DNA of 64,000 nt, from contig NZ_JAEHFV010000002.1 of NCBI RefSeq assembly GCF_016522065.1, forward strand, positions 496,001 to 560,000, written 5' to 3'. The translations under genes were made by a program, and so were the position numbers. Source of the stretch: Flavobacterium agrisoli (GTDB lineage Bacteria > Bacteroidota > Bacteroidia > Flavobacteriales > Flavobacteriaceae). Numbering within the stretch: position 1 is the first letter of the stretch; every line of letters begins with the position of its first letter. Positions 35,527 to 47,800 of this stretch are shown here, in pieces. Under the pieces are notes generated by a model. That model worked only from the letters and a program-made list of their open reading frames with translations, had not been told where the DNA came from and searched no databases.

Positions 35527-38376
35527 ATGAAGAAAATTTTACTATTCATAACTTTATTTTACGGCTTAAACCCCTCCATCCAAGCACAAGAAACGGATAA
35601 TGGAGTGGTTTCTTTTGCTTTACCGGTACGAAATTCTTTAAAATTCAACCGATATACCATCAATCCTGCTTTTAGTTTTGCTCGTGAATCGGCTTCGTAT
35701 GCCAGTTTTTATAACAAAAGACAATGGGTACAATTCGATGATGCACCACAAACCTACTTGTTCAGTTATTCAGGGAGATTCTTAGAAAACGAAGGAATTG
35801 GAGTAGGGGTTTTTCAGCAAAATTATGGGGTGTTAACGACTTTTGGTGTAATCGCCAATTTTGCGCACAACTTGGTACTTCAAGAAGAAAGTAATTTGAC
35901 TTTTGGTTTAAATGTGGCCGGATATAAAAGTGGACTCAACAACGGAAAAGTTGTGGTTAATTATCCTGATCCCGCCTTAGATAATGTGCCATCGAACATG
36001 TTGTTAGCAGTGAGTCCCGGTATTAACTACGGAAATGCATTTTGGGATGTCGGATTAGCAGTCAACAATTTAGTAGCCTATAACTTTGCTACTTCCGAAA
36101 TGCTAAAAGACAATCCCGAACAAGGACTGCAAGTACACGCTATGTACACGGGTTATTTTGATTCGTATGGCTTTTTCGACCGAAGTAAATTTTCAGGTTT
36201 AGTACGTTCCGAATTTAAAAAAGAAAAAACAGTTATTTCAGGTTTGGCTATGATAACCATTCCGCAAGGAGCATGGGCTCAGGGGGGATACAACACCCTG
36301 TATGGCTTTTCGGCCGGATTAGGTGTCAACATCAGTCCTAAAATTGCCATCGAATACAATTACGAAAAAGGAACAGGAAATTTTTCCAATTTCGGCGCTT
36401 CTCATGAATTTGTAATTGCGTATAAATTTACAAGTAAAAACTATTATTACGGAGAGGACGAAGAAGGCGCCTTGATAACGCCTGCACCGGTGCGAAAACC
36501 AGTGGCAGCTACCAACAAAGCACCATTACCTCGCGTAACACCACAAGAACGTGCCGCACAAGCCAAATTAGCCGCCGATGCCAAAGCGAAAGCCGATGCC
36601 GAAGCCATGCAAGCCAAGTTGGCTGCCGATATGAAAGCCAAAGCCGACGCCGAAGCCCTGAAAGCGAAATTAGCGGCCGATGCTAAAGTGAAAGCCGATG
36701 CAGAAGCAACCAAAGCCAAATTAGCAGCCGATGCCAAAGCGAAAGCCGATGCAGAGGCGATGAAAGCGAAATTAGCCGCCGATGCGAAAGCCAAAGCGGA
36801 TGCAGAAGCGTTGCAAGCCAAACAAGCTGCCGATGCCAAAGCAAAAGAAGCTGCTGCTGCACAACAAGCTAAATTAGCCGCCGAAGCCAAAACAAAAGCG
36901 GATGCCGAAGCCTTGAAAGCGAAACTGGCAGCCGAAGCCAAAGCGAAAGCCGATGCGGAAGCCTTGAAAGTGAAATTAGCTGCTGATGCGAAAGCCAAAG
37001 CGGATGCAGAGGCACAAGAAGCAAAACTAGCTGCCGAAGCGAAAGCCAAAGCCGATGCGGAAGCCTTGAAAGCAAAATTAGCCGCTGAAGCAAAAGCCAA
37101 AGCAGATGCCGAGGCCTTAAAAGCCAAATTAGCCGCCGATGCCAAAGCGAAAGCGGATGCCGAAGCGTTATTGGCTAAAATAGCCGCGGAAGAAAAAGTC
37201 AAAAAAGAAGCCGAAGCAGAAAAAGCAAGGTTAGCCGCCGACGCCAAAGCCAAAGCAGATGCCGAGGCCTTGAAAGCCAAATTAGCGGCCGATGCCAAAG
37301 CGAAAGCCGACGCCGAAGCCTTGCAAGCCAAACAAGCAGCCGAAGAAAAAGCAGCTGCACTAGCCGAAGCGGAAAAAGCAAGATTAGCCGCTGAAGCAAA
37401 AGCCAAAGCGGACGCCGAGGCACTGCAATTGAAATTAGCCGCCGATGCGAAAGCCAAGGCCGATGCCGAAGCAGCAGCTCTATTGGCCAATGCAAACGCA
37501 AAAGACCAAACCGCCAAATCAATTGATAATTTGACCGATAATTGGGATGCAAATTATAAAAAACAACAAGATTTAATCGGTCAGTTGAACGCAACCGTAG
37601 CTTCTAAACAAAAAGAATTAGATGACATGCGTGAGGAGAACGATTTGAGCGAAAAAGGAATTTACAAAGCGCCAAAAGAATTGGTTTTCAAAAGCGTAGC
37701 CGAAGAGAATGCCAAATTAGAAGCACTTAAAAACCAAATCAACGAAGTCAACCGCAGTCAAAAAATGGCATTAGACAACGTAACGAAGTTGTATAATGAC
37801 CGATTGAAAACGGTGCCGGATAAAAACGATGCGTTGAACAAAATGTACGCGCAAAAAATCGAAGATTTAAAAGCAGAACAAGCGCAAGCCGAAAAATCGA
37901 ATGCTGCCTTGTTATCCAACTTAGAGAAAATTAAAGTGGAAACCGAAATTGAGAAAAAACGCCGCATCAAACGGGCGAATTTCGAAAACGATCAAGGTAA
38001 ATACGCACAAGATCAAGCGGCTTTAAAACGCATCAAAGAAACCACGAAGTTGAGTACAACGCCGTTAACAGCCAGTGATTTTGATTTTGGTGAAGAACAA
38101 GCCAACATGCAAATCATCAAAAACGTGAAGAATGAAAAAGGAGGTTATTACGTGATTTTGGCCGTACATAGCGATGTGGCCAAACGCGATGATTTCTTGA
38201 AAAAAGCCGTGGCTTCGGGTCGTAATGACATCAATTTCTTCTACAATGTCAATACCAGTAAGTATTACATTTATTACGAACGATTTGATAGTTTAACCGA
38301 CGCCCAAAAAGCCCTAGAAAATAAAGGAAAACAACCGTACAACGAAAAAATGGCAGTCGTGAAGTTGGAGAATTAG
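35527..38376 (+). CDS. sprD: Gliding-motility protein SprD-like with PorP/SprF barrel and Ala-rich repeats
   Basis: 949 residues. A signal peptide (MKKILLFITLFYGLNPSIQAQ) is followed by a PorP/SprF-type outer-membrane barrel (about 25-305). Residues about 340-655 hold about 18 tandem 17-residue units of the form AKLAADAKAKADAEALK, similar in composition to TolA domain II. Charged coiled-coil (about 670-830) follows, and the C-terminus (about 860-949, GYYVILAVHSDVAKRDDFLKKAVASGR) resembles a SPOR-like domain. This composite suits a protein spanning from outer membrane through the periplasm toward peptidoglycan, helping SprB export or movement. Its position between sprC and sprB matches sprD of F. 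johnsoniae. Confidence 0.75.
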   Translation: MKKILLFITLFYGLNPSIQAQETDNGVVSFALPVRNSLKFNRYTINPAFSFARESASYASFYNKRQWVQFDDAPQTYLFSYSGRFLENEGIGVGVFQQNYGVLTTFGVIANFAHNLVLQEESNLTFGLNVAGYKSGLNNGKVVVNYPDPALDNVPSNMLLAVSPGINYGNAFWDVGLAVNNLVAYNFATSEMLKDNPEQGLQVHAMYTGYFDSYGFFDRSKFSGLVRSEFKKEKTVISGLAMITIPQGAWAQGGYNTLYGFSAGLGVNISPKIAIEYNYEKGTGNFSNFGASHEFVIAYKFTSKNYYYGEDEEGALITPAPVRKPVAATNKAPLPRVTPQERAAQAKLAADAKAKADAEAMQAKLAADMKAKADAEALKAKLAADAKVKADAEATKAKLAADAKAKADAEAMKAKLAADAKAKADAEALQAKQAADAKAKEAAAAQQAKLAAEAKTKADAEALKAKLAAEAKAKADAEALKVKLAADAKAKADAEAQEAKLAAEAKAKADAEALKAKLAAEAKAKADAEALKAKLAADAKAKADAEALLAKIAAEEKVKKEAEAEKARLAADAKAKADAEALKAKLAADAKAKADAEALQAKQAAEEKAAALAEAEKARLAAEAKAKADAEALQLKLAADAKAKADAEAAALLANANAKDQTAKSIDNLTDNWDANYKKQQDLIGQLNATVASKQKELDDMREENDLSEKGIYKAPKELVFKSVAEENAKLEALKNQINEVNRSQKMALDNVTKLYNDRLKTVPDKNDALNKMYAQKIEDLKAEQAQAEKSNAALLSNLEKIKVETEIEKKRRIKRANFENDQGKYAQDQAALKRIKETTKLSTTPLTASDFDFGEEQANMQIIKNVKNEKGGYYVILAVHSDVAKRDDFLKKAVASGRNDINFFYNVNTSKYYIYYERFDSLTDAQKALENKGKQPYNEKMAVVKLEN
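36546..37490 (+). repeat. 51-bp tandem repeat array in sprD
   Basis: About 18 units of 51 bases, each encoding 17 residues rich in Ala, Lys, Asp and Glu. The third positions vary, so units differ at the DNA level while protein sequence is kept. This makes long open frames on the other strand that are artefacts. Confidence 0.88.
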
Positions 38377-38749
38377 TGTCCAATGCCGTATCCTCGAGTG
38401 TTTTATGCAGAGAAACGGAATGAAACGTATCGAGAGGAATCTAGTGAGTGAAGAGTGAGAAGTGAAGAGTGAAAAGAAAAGCTGGCTTCCAGTTCCCTCC
38501 TTGAGGAGGGTTAGGGAGGTGTTAAGCGAGTGAGTAGTGAATAGTGAATAGTGAATAGTGAGAAGAAAAGCAGACTTCCAGTTCCCTCCTTGAGGAGGGT
38601 TAGGGAGGTGTCAAGCGAGTGAACAGTGAGAAGTAAGGAGTTTTCAGACAAAGCAAGCCTATCCCTGAGCGTGTCGAAGGTTCGAAACCCACAACCCACA
38701 ACCCACAACAGAAAACCGAAATAAAAAAACCAAAACATAACAGACCAAA
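38377..38749. repeat. Gap between sprD and sprB with two palindromic repeat copies
   Basis: Two copies of a repeat begin near 38473 and 38569 and share about 60 bases, including CCCTCCTTGAGGAGGG (a 16-base palindrome) and GTTAGGGAGGTGT. Short GTGAATAGTGA-type direct repeats flank them. Near 38661 there is CCCTGAGCGTGTCGAAGG, a word common in Flavobacteria intergenic repeats. No coding frame is seen, so sprB may be on a long internal leader. Confidence 0.75.
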
Positions 38750-38781
38750 GCGGTGTAACCGATGCCCCTCGGTTAAACCGC
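38750..38781 (+). promoter_or_regulatory. Stem-loop in the sprB leader
   Basis: GCGGTGTAACCG pairs with CGGTTAAACCGC (one mismatch) around an 8-base loop. It ends 23 bases before the sprB ATG and lacks a T run, so it is more likely a translation or stability element than a terminator. Inference. Confidence 0.6.
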
Positions 38782-38804
38782 GAAAGCCCAAACCTAAGAA
38801 TACC

Positions 38805-41800
38805 ATGAAGAAACCTACTTTATTAAAGAAGTTCAAAATTTCAATCGAACTTGTTTTTCTTTTTTTCTTTTTTTTATGTGTTACAGCACTTCAAGCTCAA
38901 AGTAATGGAACTGATTTTACAGGAAGGCTAAACGACGGTAATGGAAATAAATACCTAAAGGTTCAAGGAGATATTATGCTCATTGGTAATTCAATTCTGA
39001 CTCCTAAAAATAAATCAATACCATTTAATGAAGCAGGAGATAATAATGAGCTAGATGCAAAATATCTAGACGTTGACGGTAATAATGGAATTGGTCAAAA
39101 TACTTTTAGTTCCAGTAGTGCTAATTTGGCAATTAATAATGGTTGTAAAAGAATTGTTTTTGCTGGTTTGTATTGGTCGGCTATGTATCCTAACGGATCC
39201 AGTACTGATGGTAATTGTTTTAATTGTGGAAGTAATCCAGAGAATGATTGGAACCAAGTAAAATTACGAGTACCAAGATCTTCCAATTATGTAGATATTA
39301 TTGCTGATAAAAATAACCCTAGAGAAGTTATTTTTAAAGGGAATAATGCTAACAATTTCAATCAAGGGGTATACGTTTGTTTTAAAGATATTACGAATAT
39401 TATTCAACCTTTAGCAGATGCAGATGGAGAATATACTGTTGCTAATATGAGAGCAACTACGGGTATTCGAAGAGGGGGGGCAGCTGGTGGATGGACATTG
39501 GTAGTGATTTATGAAAGTCCAACTGTATCCAGTAAATACATCGCTGTTTTTGATGGCGCTAAAATGACTAATGTTGATGCAGGACCAGATCGATTATTAA
39601 ATGTAGATATACAAATTGATGGTTTCCAAACGTTACCGAGTCCATTCCCCGTAAACGCAAGTATTGGTATGGCTGCTTTAGATGGGGATTATAGTAAGAA
39701 AGGTGATGGATTACTTTTTATAAACGGATTAGTACCTCCTTCTACAGCAAGGGAGTCATTTACTCCAATAAGCAATTCTTTAAATCCCATTCCTTTAAAA
39801 AATAATGGAAAGGATTATGATTACCCAAAAGCTAATTTTTTTAATGCTAGTATTACAAGGTTTAACCAGCATGTTACTAATCGTAATCCTACCAATGAAA
39901 ATAATGTGGGATATGATATAGATTATCTTTCCATAACAAACACGGATAATAAAGTTATACCTAATGGAGCCACTAGTGGTACTTTTAGAATGTTTACCGA
40001 TACGGAAGGGGGTGATGGTTTTGCTGCTTTCTTAGCTACTTTTGCCGTTGACATTATTGAACCTAAAATTCTTTTAACAAAAGAGGTATACGATTATTCG
40101 GTAAATCCTCCAGCCAATATCGGAAATCAAGAAGTCGGACTAGGTAAAGAGTTAACCTATGAAATTGGTTTTCAAAACCAAGGAAACGACAATGCTACCA
40201 ATTTTACCATCACGGATATTTTACCCATCAATACTACCTTTTCAAATACAAGTGGAAGTGTAACCTTACCAGATCCTTTAAAAATAGATGGTAGAAATTA
40301 TGAAATAACCTATACTTACGATGCTGCTACAAGAACCATTGTTTTTACCATTCCAAAAGAATACGTTGAAGAAAAAGATCCGCGTTACGTTATTCGACTT
40401 AAAGTAAAAGTGGTAGAGTCTTGTAATCAGATCAGTGATATGTGTTCGAACGTGATTCAAAACATTGCACTATCAGAATATTCAGGAACATACAATAAAG
40501 GTACTTTCGGAGATAAAAGTTTGTCGTCGTATACCACCTGTAATGTGGGTATACCACAATCTACAAACTTTTTAGTCGATGTTGATGACTGTAAGTTTGA
40601 AGAAAAAGTAACGCTTTGTGGAGCTAATACTATTTTGACAGCGGCTGACTTGTACGAAAGTTATAAGTGGTCAAAATCGCCTTTTGACAAAGATGGTAAT
40701 ACTTCAGGCACTATTTTAGGAACTAACCGAACACTAACCGTTACCGATCCGGGAACCTATTATGTTTACAATAAAGCAAAAGCACCTTGTCTTTCGATTA
40801 GACAAAGTTTTGTGGTAACGCGTTTTGGAAATACAACCACAAACCCGGTACTTCCTTTTGCAAGTGAAATCGTTACCTGTACAAATAATGGAAAACAATT
40901 GCCGAATATTTATTTGTGTGGTGCGAATGATAAAAAAGACATTGTTACGAACATTACCGATAGTACCAATATAGTTTGGGAAATTAGTAGCAATGCTGCA
41001 GTACAAGGAACTACTTGTGCCGATGAAACGGATAATGCAACTTGGAGAACCGTGGGAACAGGAAACAATTTTTCTGCTCAGAATGCGGGGCAATACCGTT
41101 TAACAATTAACTATGCAGGGGGGTGTTTTAACCGTTTCTACTTTAATGTGTATAAAAATGTTTTAGATTTTAATGTATCACAAAAAGATATTATTTGTAA
41201 TAAAGCAGGTAATATAACAATTGATGGATTAGGACCTGGGTATTCTTATAGTTTAACAGAAAATGGGTATTACGATCCAAATCCAGGTGCAAATTCTTTT
41301 AATATTTGGCAAGCTGGAGTTTATACTGTATATATCAAACAAGTAGGAGCAACAGGAATAACTTGTACATTTAAAACAGATCCCATTACAATTAGAAAAA
41401 GGGATATTACGTCCGAAGTATTTATTACAAATCCTAGATGTTACGGTGATAAAGGAACTCTTAAAGTAGCAGTCAATGATGTGCCTGGACCTTATACCTA
41501 TGAAATTTTTAGAAACGGTTCTTCTGTAAACAAAGTGACAACTTCGTCATCAGATTATACTTTTACAAATTTAGATGGAGGTTCATATAATTATACAGTT
41601 TCAACTCCAGATTGTAATACGAATGGTTCAATTGGAATCACTGAAGCTGCCGGTCAAATCAAAGCAGAACCAGCTTTAATTAAGCCCTTAACAGCTTGTA
41701 CAAACGGAATCATAAAAGTAGTTACTACTCAAGATAGGAATTATAACAATAACTTTTCGTATTTCGTTAATGGTTCTTCAGCTTTCCAAACCTCTAATGA

Positions 41801-44800
41801 AATTGAAATAGACGAGCCAGGTTTGTATACCATTAGAGTTGTAGGACAAAACAATTGTGAAGAAACCGTAAGCATACAAGTAGACGCAGCCCCTAAGCCT
41901 AGCTACACCGTAACACATACCAATACCAATTGCTACGACGACCGTGCCGAAATAAACATTGCTTTAAATGGACCAGCAACGGGCTATAAAGTAGAGTATA
42001 GTATTAATGGAGGCGCTACGTATAAAGAAGGAACAAGTACTGGAGCAACATTCTCCAATTTAACAGCGGGTACCTATAATGTTCTAGTGCGTTTTAGTGT
42101 GACCTATCCAATAAATAATGGATATAATACGGAAACAATAACTTGTCCATTAGACCCAGCTCAAACCATCATTATTACAGGACCTACATCAGGGGTTACC
42201 GCTTCGGCAGGTGTGGGTGAATTAGCAGGTTGTGGTCCTTTACAAGGAACTGAACCTACAGGCTTATTACGTATTACCAATGTAGAAGGCGGTACACCAG
42301 CTTACCAATATAGTTTTGATGGAGGTCAAAATTGGGGGCCAGATAGCCAAAAATATGTAGTAGCAGGAACTTATAATCTAGCGGTTAAAGACGCATTAGG
42401 TTGTGTTTTCAATATCCCGTATAAAGTAACCTTAGACCCAAAACCAGCAGACCCCGTTATCGACGATAATGTAGACACCGTATACAATTGCGACGGTTCG
42501 GCTACGGCTACCGTGGTGGTAAACCAACCGCAAACTACCGGAGGAACCACTTATACCTACGAATACTACATCCAAAAAAACGGCACAGGCGACTTTGTAG
42601 CCAATACGCCGATTACAAACAATGTCTTTACCAATGTTCCTTCGGGAACGCATAATGTACGTGTAAAATACAATGTACAAACGGTTTCGAGTTACAGCAA
42701 TTTATTACAAGAAGATTTCGGTAGAGGGACTTACACCACGACACCAGGAATTAACCCAGGATATTGTTTTGAAGATGAAACAACTACACATCTTGATCCT
42801 GCCTACAAATGCAATAAGGATGAGTGGATTAACGATGGAGAATATGCCGTAGCTAGTACGATAAGAACGAGATTTAGTGGGTCTTGGATTGTGGCAAAAG
42901 ATCATACCGTGCCAGCAGATCCTTTGGGACGTTTTTTATGTGTCAATGTGGGCGGTACTGCCGGAATTGGAGGTATATTATATAGTAAACCAATTAATGA
43001 TGTAATACCTAACCAGCCTGTGATAATTTCGCTGTGGGCAGAAAATTTAATTGTTAAAACGTCAACATCACACGACGATCCGAAATTAACTATTCAGTTA
43101 GTGAATAACTTAAATGGCGTAGGAGGAACAGAAACAATTGTAGCTACTACCGATACTAACAATCCTTGGGTTGTTCCAAAATCCGAAAAATGGGAATTTA
43201 AAGAATTGTCATTAGATCCAGGAGCTTATAATAATTTAAGTTTTGTCGTACGTTCTTACAGCAACGAATTTAATGGAAATGATGTTTTAATCGATGACAT
43301 TTGGGTACGTCAAATCCCAAAATCATGTGGTAACGAACGTACCTTCCCTATCGAAATCGACGGCAGTAAAGCTTTTAATGCGGGTAAGCCTCAGGTTCAA
43401 GATGTATCTTGTAACGGTGCTAATGACGGCAGTATCACCATTACCGCTACCAACTTTGATACCGCTACTGGTTTTTATTACTCTACAGATAATGGCGTAA
43501 CTTGGAATACATCTACCACTTCTCCGGTGACGGTTCCTGGATTGGAAGCAGGTACTTACCAAGTAATCGTGAAAAACGATGTGGCGGGAACTACTTGTTC
43601 GTATTCTTTTATCTCCGAGATTAAAGCACCAGCAGCGTTAGTAGCTACGGCAGTAGAACAAACCCCACCAACTTGTACAGAGGGTGCTACTATTCAGGCA
43701 TCTGCCACAGGTGGAACAGGACTTTATGAATTTGAATTACGTAAAGCTGATGGAAAAACAGTAGTTACAGCATTTAGCAATAATGGCGGTACTTTTACCG
43801 ATGTACCTGCAGGAACCTACACCGTAGTGGCGAGAGATGTTCCTAATGGTTGTACCTCACCGGCTTCGGCAACGATTACGGTGACCGATCCAACGCCACC
43901 AACGGCTACTTTGGCTTCCACTTCTAATTTGTGTTACAATGCTACCGATGGCGCGACTTTGGTTGTGAACGTAACCGGAGGCAACGGAACGTTATCGTAC
44001 AGTCTGGATGGTGCTCCTGGTCAAACTGCAGTTAACTCTTATACGTTTACCAACGTTGGAGTAGGCAACCATACCATTGTGGTAACAGATAGTAAAAACT
44101 GTTATGATACAATTAATAATATAGTAGTAGCTCCACAATTAGGCGCTACTGTAAATAGCGTAACCGAATTAGCGTGTAATCCTGCTGCCGATGCGGTAAT
44201 CACTATTGGCATAACAGGAGGAACACAGCCTTATACATATACCGTAAACGGAGGATCTTCATCGACTTTAGCTGCAGGAATCAGTACTATTTCTTACCCA
44301 ACAGCTGTTTCAGGTACCTATAATTTTGCAATTACCGATGCCTCAGGTTGTACTACCACTGCTCAAGCTCAGGTAGCTACTATTACATTGCCTACCGTTA
44401 GTGCTACTCCAACTCAGGTATCGTGTAATGGAGGTAATAATGGTCAAGTGATATTAGCTGGAAATGGTGGTTCAGGGAATTATACCTATAGTTTTAACGG
44501 TAGTGCGTTTACAACCACGACGACTTATCCCGGTTTATCAGCTGATGTTACCTATAATTTTGCCGTTCGTGATAGTAAAGGTTGTGAAGGAACAGGAACC
44601 ATTACGTTGACACAGCCAAGTGCTTTAACCACAACCGCCTCAGTAACAACACCACTGTCTTGTAATACTTCCAATGCGAAACAATCGGCAGTAGTAACCG
44701 TTGTACCACCAACAACGGGAACATCACCCTATACGTATACTTTTAACGGAATAACAACGGGAAGCAATACATATACGGTTTCCGATAACGGTACGAATCA

Positions 44801-47800
44801 AACGATCAATATTGTAGTGACCGATGCAAATGGATGTCCATTTAACACATCAGTTGTCGTTAATGGATTAAATCCACCAACGGATTTAACATTTGCAGCA
44901 GCTGCCATTACTTGTAATGCACCACAAACTACACTTACACTAACCGCTACTAATGGAGTAGCTCCTTTAACTTATTCGATAACCTCGCCAGTAGGTGCAG
45001 TAACTTCAAACACGACAGGTTCATTTGCCAACTTAGCACCGGGTACGTACAACTTCAGAGTGACCGATGCTAACGGTTGTTATTACGAAGAATCGCATAC
45101 CATTAATGCGGTGACTCCAATTGCATTGAGTGCCAACAGTACCAATGTATTGTGTAATGGTGACGCAACAGGAACGGCAACCTTTACCGTTTCTGGATTT
45201 TCAGGCACTTATAGTTACACAGTTAATAATGGCACTGCCGTAACGGCTCAAACGGCGGGTACATTTACTTTAAATAATTTGAGTGCGGGTACTTATAATG
45301 TGGTCGTTACCGACAATACAACAGGTTGTGACGCTACTCGTGAAGTTACCATGGCACAACCAACAGCGTTAACACTAAATGCTTCAGGAACAAATGTGAA
45401 TTGTAACAATGACCAATCACAAATTACAGGAACAGCTTCAGAAGGAACTGCGGGCTATACATATGCAGCAGTTATTACGGGTCAGCCAGAGCCAACAGCT
45501 TTTGCGGCGAATCCAATTATTGTTGATACCAATTCGGGAGCTAATTTAGTGTGGGATGTTTGGGCAAAAGATGCCAACGGTTGTACTGTAATGACTACTG
45601 TAACCATCACTTTAGATGCTGCACCTACGGTAATAGCGGTTTTGGACAATCAGTGTACAGCTACTTCAAATAACGGCTTTACCATTACCGCTACAGGAAC
45701 CGGAGGAGTATTGCCATTAGAATACAGTATCGATGGCGTTTCTTTCCAATCGTCAGACACTTTCACGGTCAATTCAAGAACTGCTCCTTATGTGGTAACG
45801 GTTCGTGATGCTAATGGTTGTACCAATACAGCAGCAGCCCTTACGGTTTACCCTCGATTAAGTGCAAATGCGCAAGTAAGTAGAGAGTTAAGTTGTTCTC
45901 CAACAGCACCAGAAGCTGAAATAACAATTACAGCTTCGGGAGGAAGAGTCTCTTATACTTATGAAGTTTCTACCAATGGAGGAATATCTTATACTCCAAT
46001 GCCTACAAATGTATATACCACGGCAACGGCAGGAAGCTATTCTTTTAGAATTACCGATTCTAATTCACCAGCTTGTCAAACTATTGCCACAGCAGAGGTA
46101 CAAGCCATAACTGACCCTAAAGTTGCAATCGCAAGTCAGGTAAAGGTTTCTTGTAATGGAGGAAATAACGGTTCGGTTACCTTACAAGGTTCAGGAGGTT
46201 CAGGAGGATTTACGTATAGCAATAATGCAACATCTGGATTTACTACTAACCCTACTTTTAATAATTTATCAGCTTCTGACACACCTTATACATTTTATGT
46301 AAAAGACAGTAAAGGTTGTGTAGGGCAAGTAGATGTTACGATTACAGAGCCAACACAATTAGTAGCTGATGCAGTTGAAGTTGGTTTTACGTGTAATCCA
46401 ACCAACGGATCAACTAAAATAGCTGGTACTGTTACCATCAATGTAACGGCCGGAACAGGAACAGCACCTTACCGATATCGTTTTAATGGAACAGGAAGTT
46501 TTACTACCAATAACGTTTTAACTTTAAATGACAATGGTTTAGACCAACCATATAGTTATGAGGTTCAAGATGCTAACGGCTGTACCATTTCTGGAAGCGG
46601 AACTTTAGAGCGTTTAAACCCACCAACTATCTCTGGAATTTCTGGTTCAAGTATTACATGTAATACTACCGAAAGTACGGTAACAGTTACTAGAACTGCA
46701 GGAACAGGAGTATTGCCATTAGCATATTCTATAGTTACTGGACCTGTGGTAAACAATACTGGCGCAACAACCGGTGTTTTTACAGGATTAACCCCAGGTT
46801 TATACACTTTCCGTGTAACCGATGCCAACGGTTGTTATGCAACTCAATCGTATCGCGTGAACGATAAAATTCAGGTAACGGCTGTTTTAAGTGCCAAAAC
46901 GGATGTAGCGTGTTATGGTTTTAGTACCGGAAGTGCACGTTTTACAATTGGTAATTTAGTAGGAACCGCAGCGGAATCTTTAACTAATAATGATACAGGC
47001 GCCACCTATACTCCTTCTGCTACAGGAACCAATACATATACATATAGTAACCTACCAGCAGGAAACAACTATACTTTTACAGTTACGGATGATGGTACAG
47101 GTTGTACAGCAACGGCTCCAGTTACAATTATTGCACCAACGACAGCAGTTACCGCTAGTTTAGATCCAGTTGTAAATGCCAATTGTAAAACGCCGTATGC
47201 AGTAGTAACTATTAATGCATTGGGGGGTACACCAAATTACAAATATGCTTTTGTACATGATGGAGTAACACCAACGGATAGCGATTACGTGTCGGGTACA
47301 AATCGTTATGTGGCTAATTTAGACCCTGCTGAAGCTACTGCTTGGGATGTTTGGGTAAAAGATGCTAATGGTTGTACCATTGCGACACCAATTGATGTAA
47401 CTATTACTACGGATGATGTCCCTGTGTTGTCATTGGACGTAACGAATCAATGTTTGGCTTCTGGAAATACATTTACAATTGAAGCGACCAATACTATTGG
47501 TGTGGCTCCTTTTGTCTATACTATAAACACAGCATTTGCTCCAACAGGCACTAATAATAATATTTTTACAGTTGCCCCAGGAACGTATCAAGTAACTGTT
47601 ACTGATGCTAACGGTTGTACCGATACGGAATCAATTACAGTGAGCCCAGCGATAAATCCAGTGGCGACTTTAGTGAAGGATCTAACTTGTGAAGTTGGAA
47701 ATGAAAATGCTCTAATAAGTGTAGTCATTAATGGCGGTTTAGCTGATTTTACCTATGCAGTAAAATACAACGGAGGTACTTATGGCGCAACCACTACAGT

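Noticed and set aside
36447..37517. Long minus-strand frame opposite the sprD repeats
   Set aside because: It exists because the Ala/Lys/Asp/Glu codons of the repeat have no stop in that frame. It has no start signal or family resemblance.
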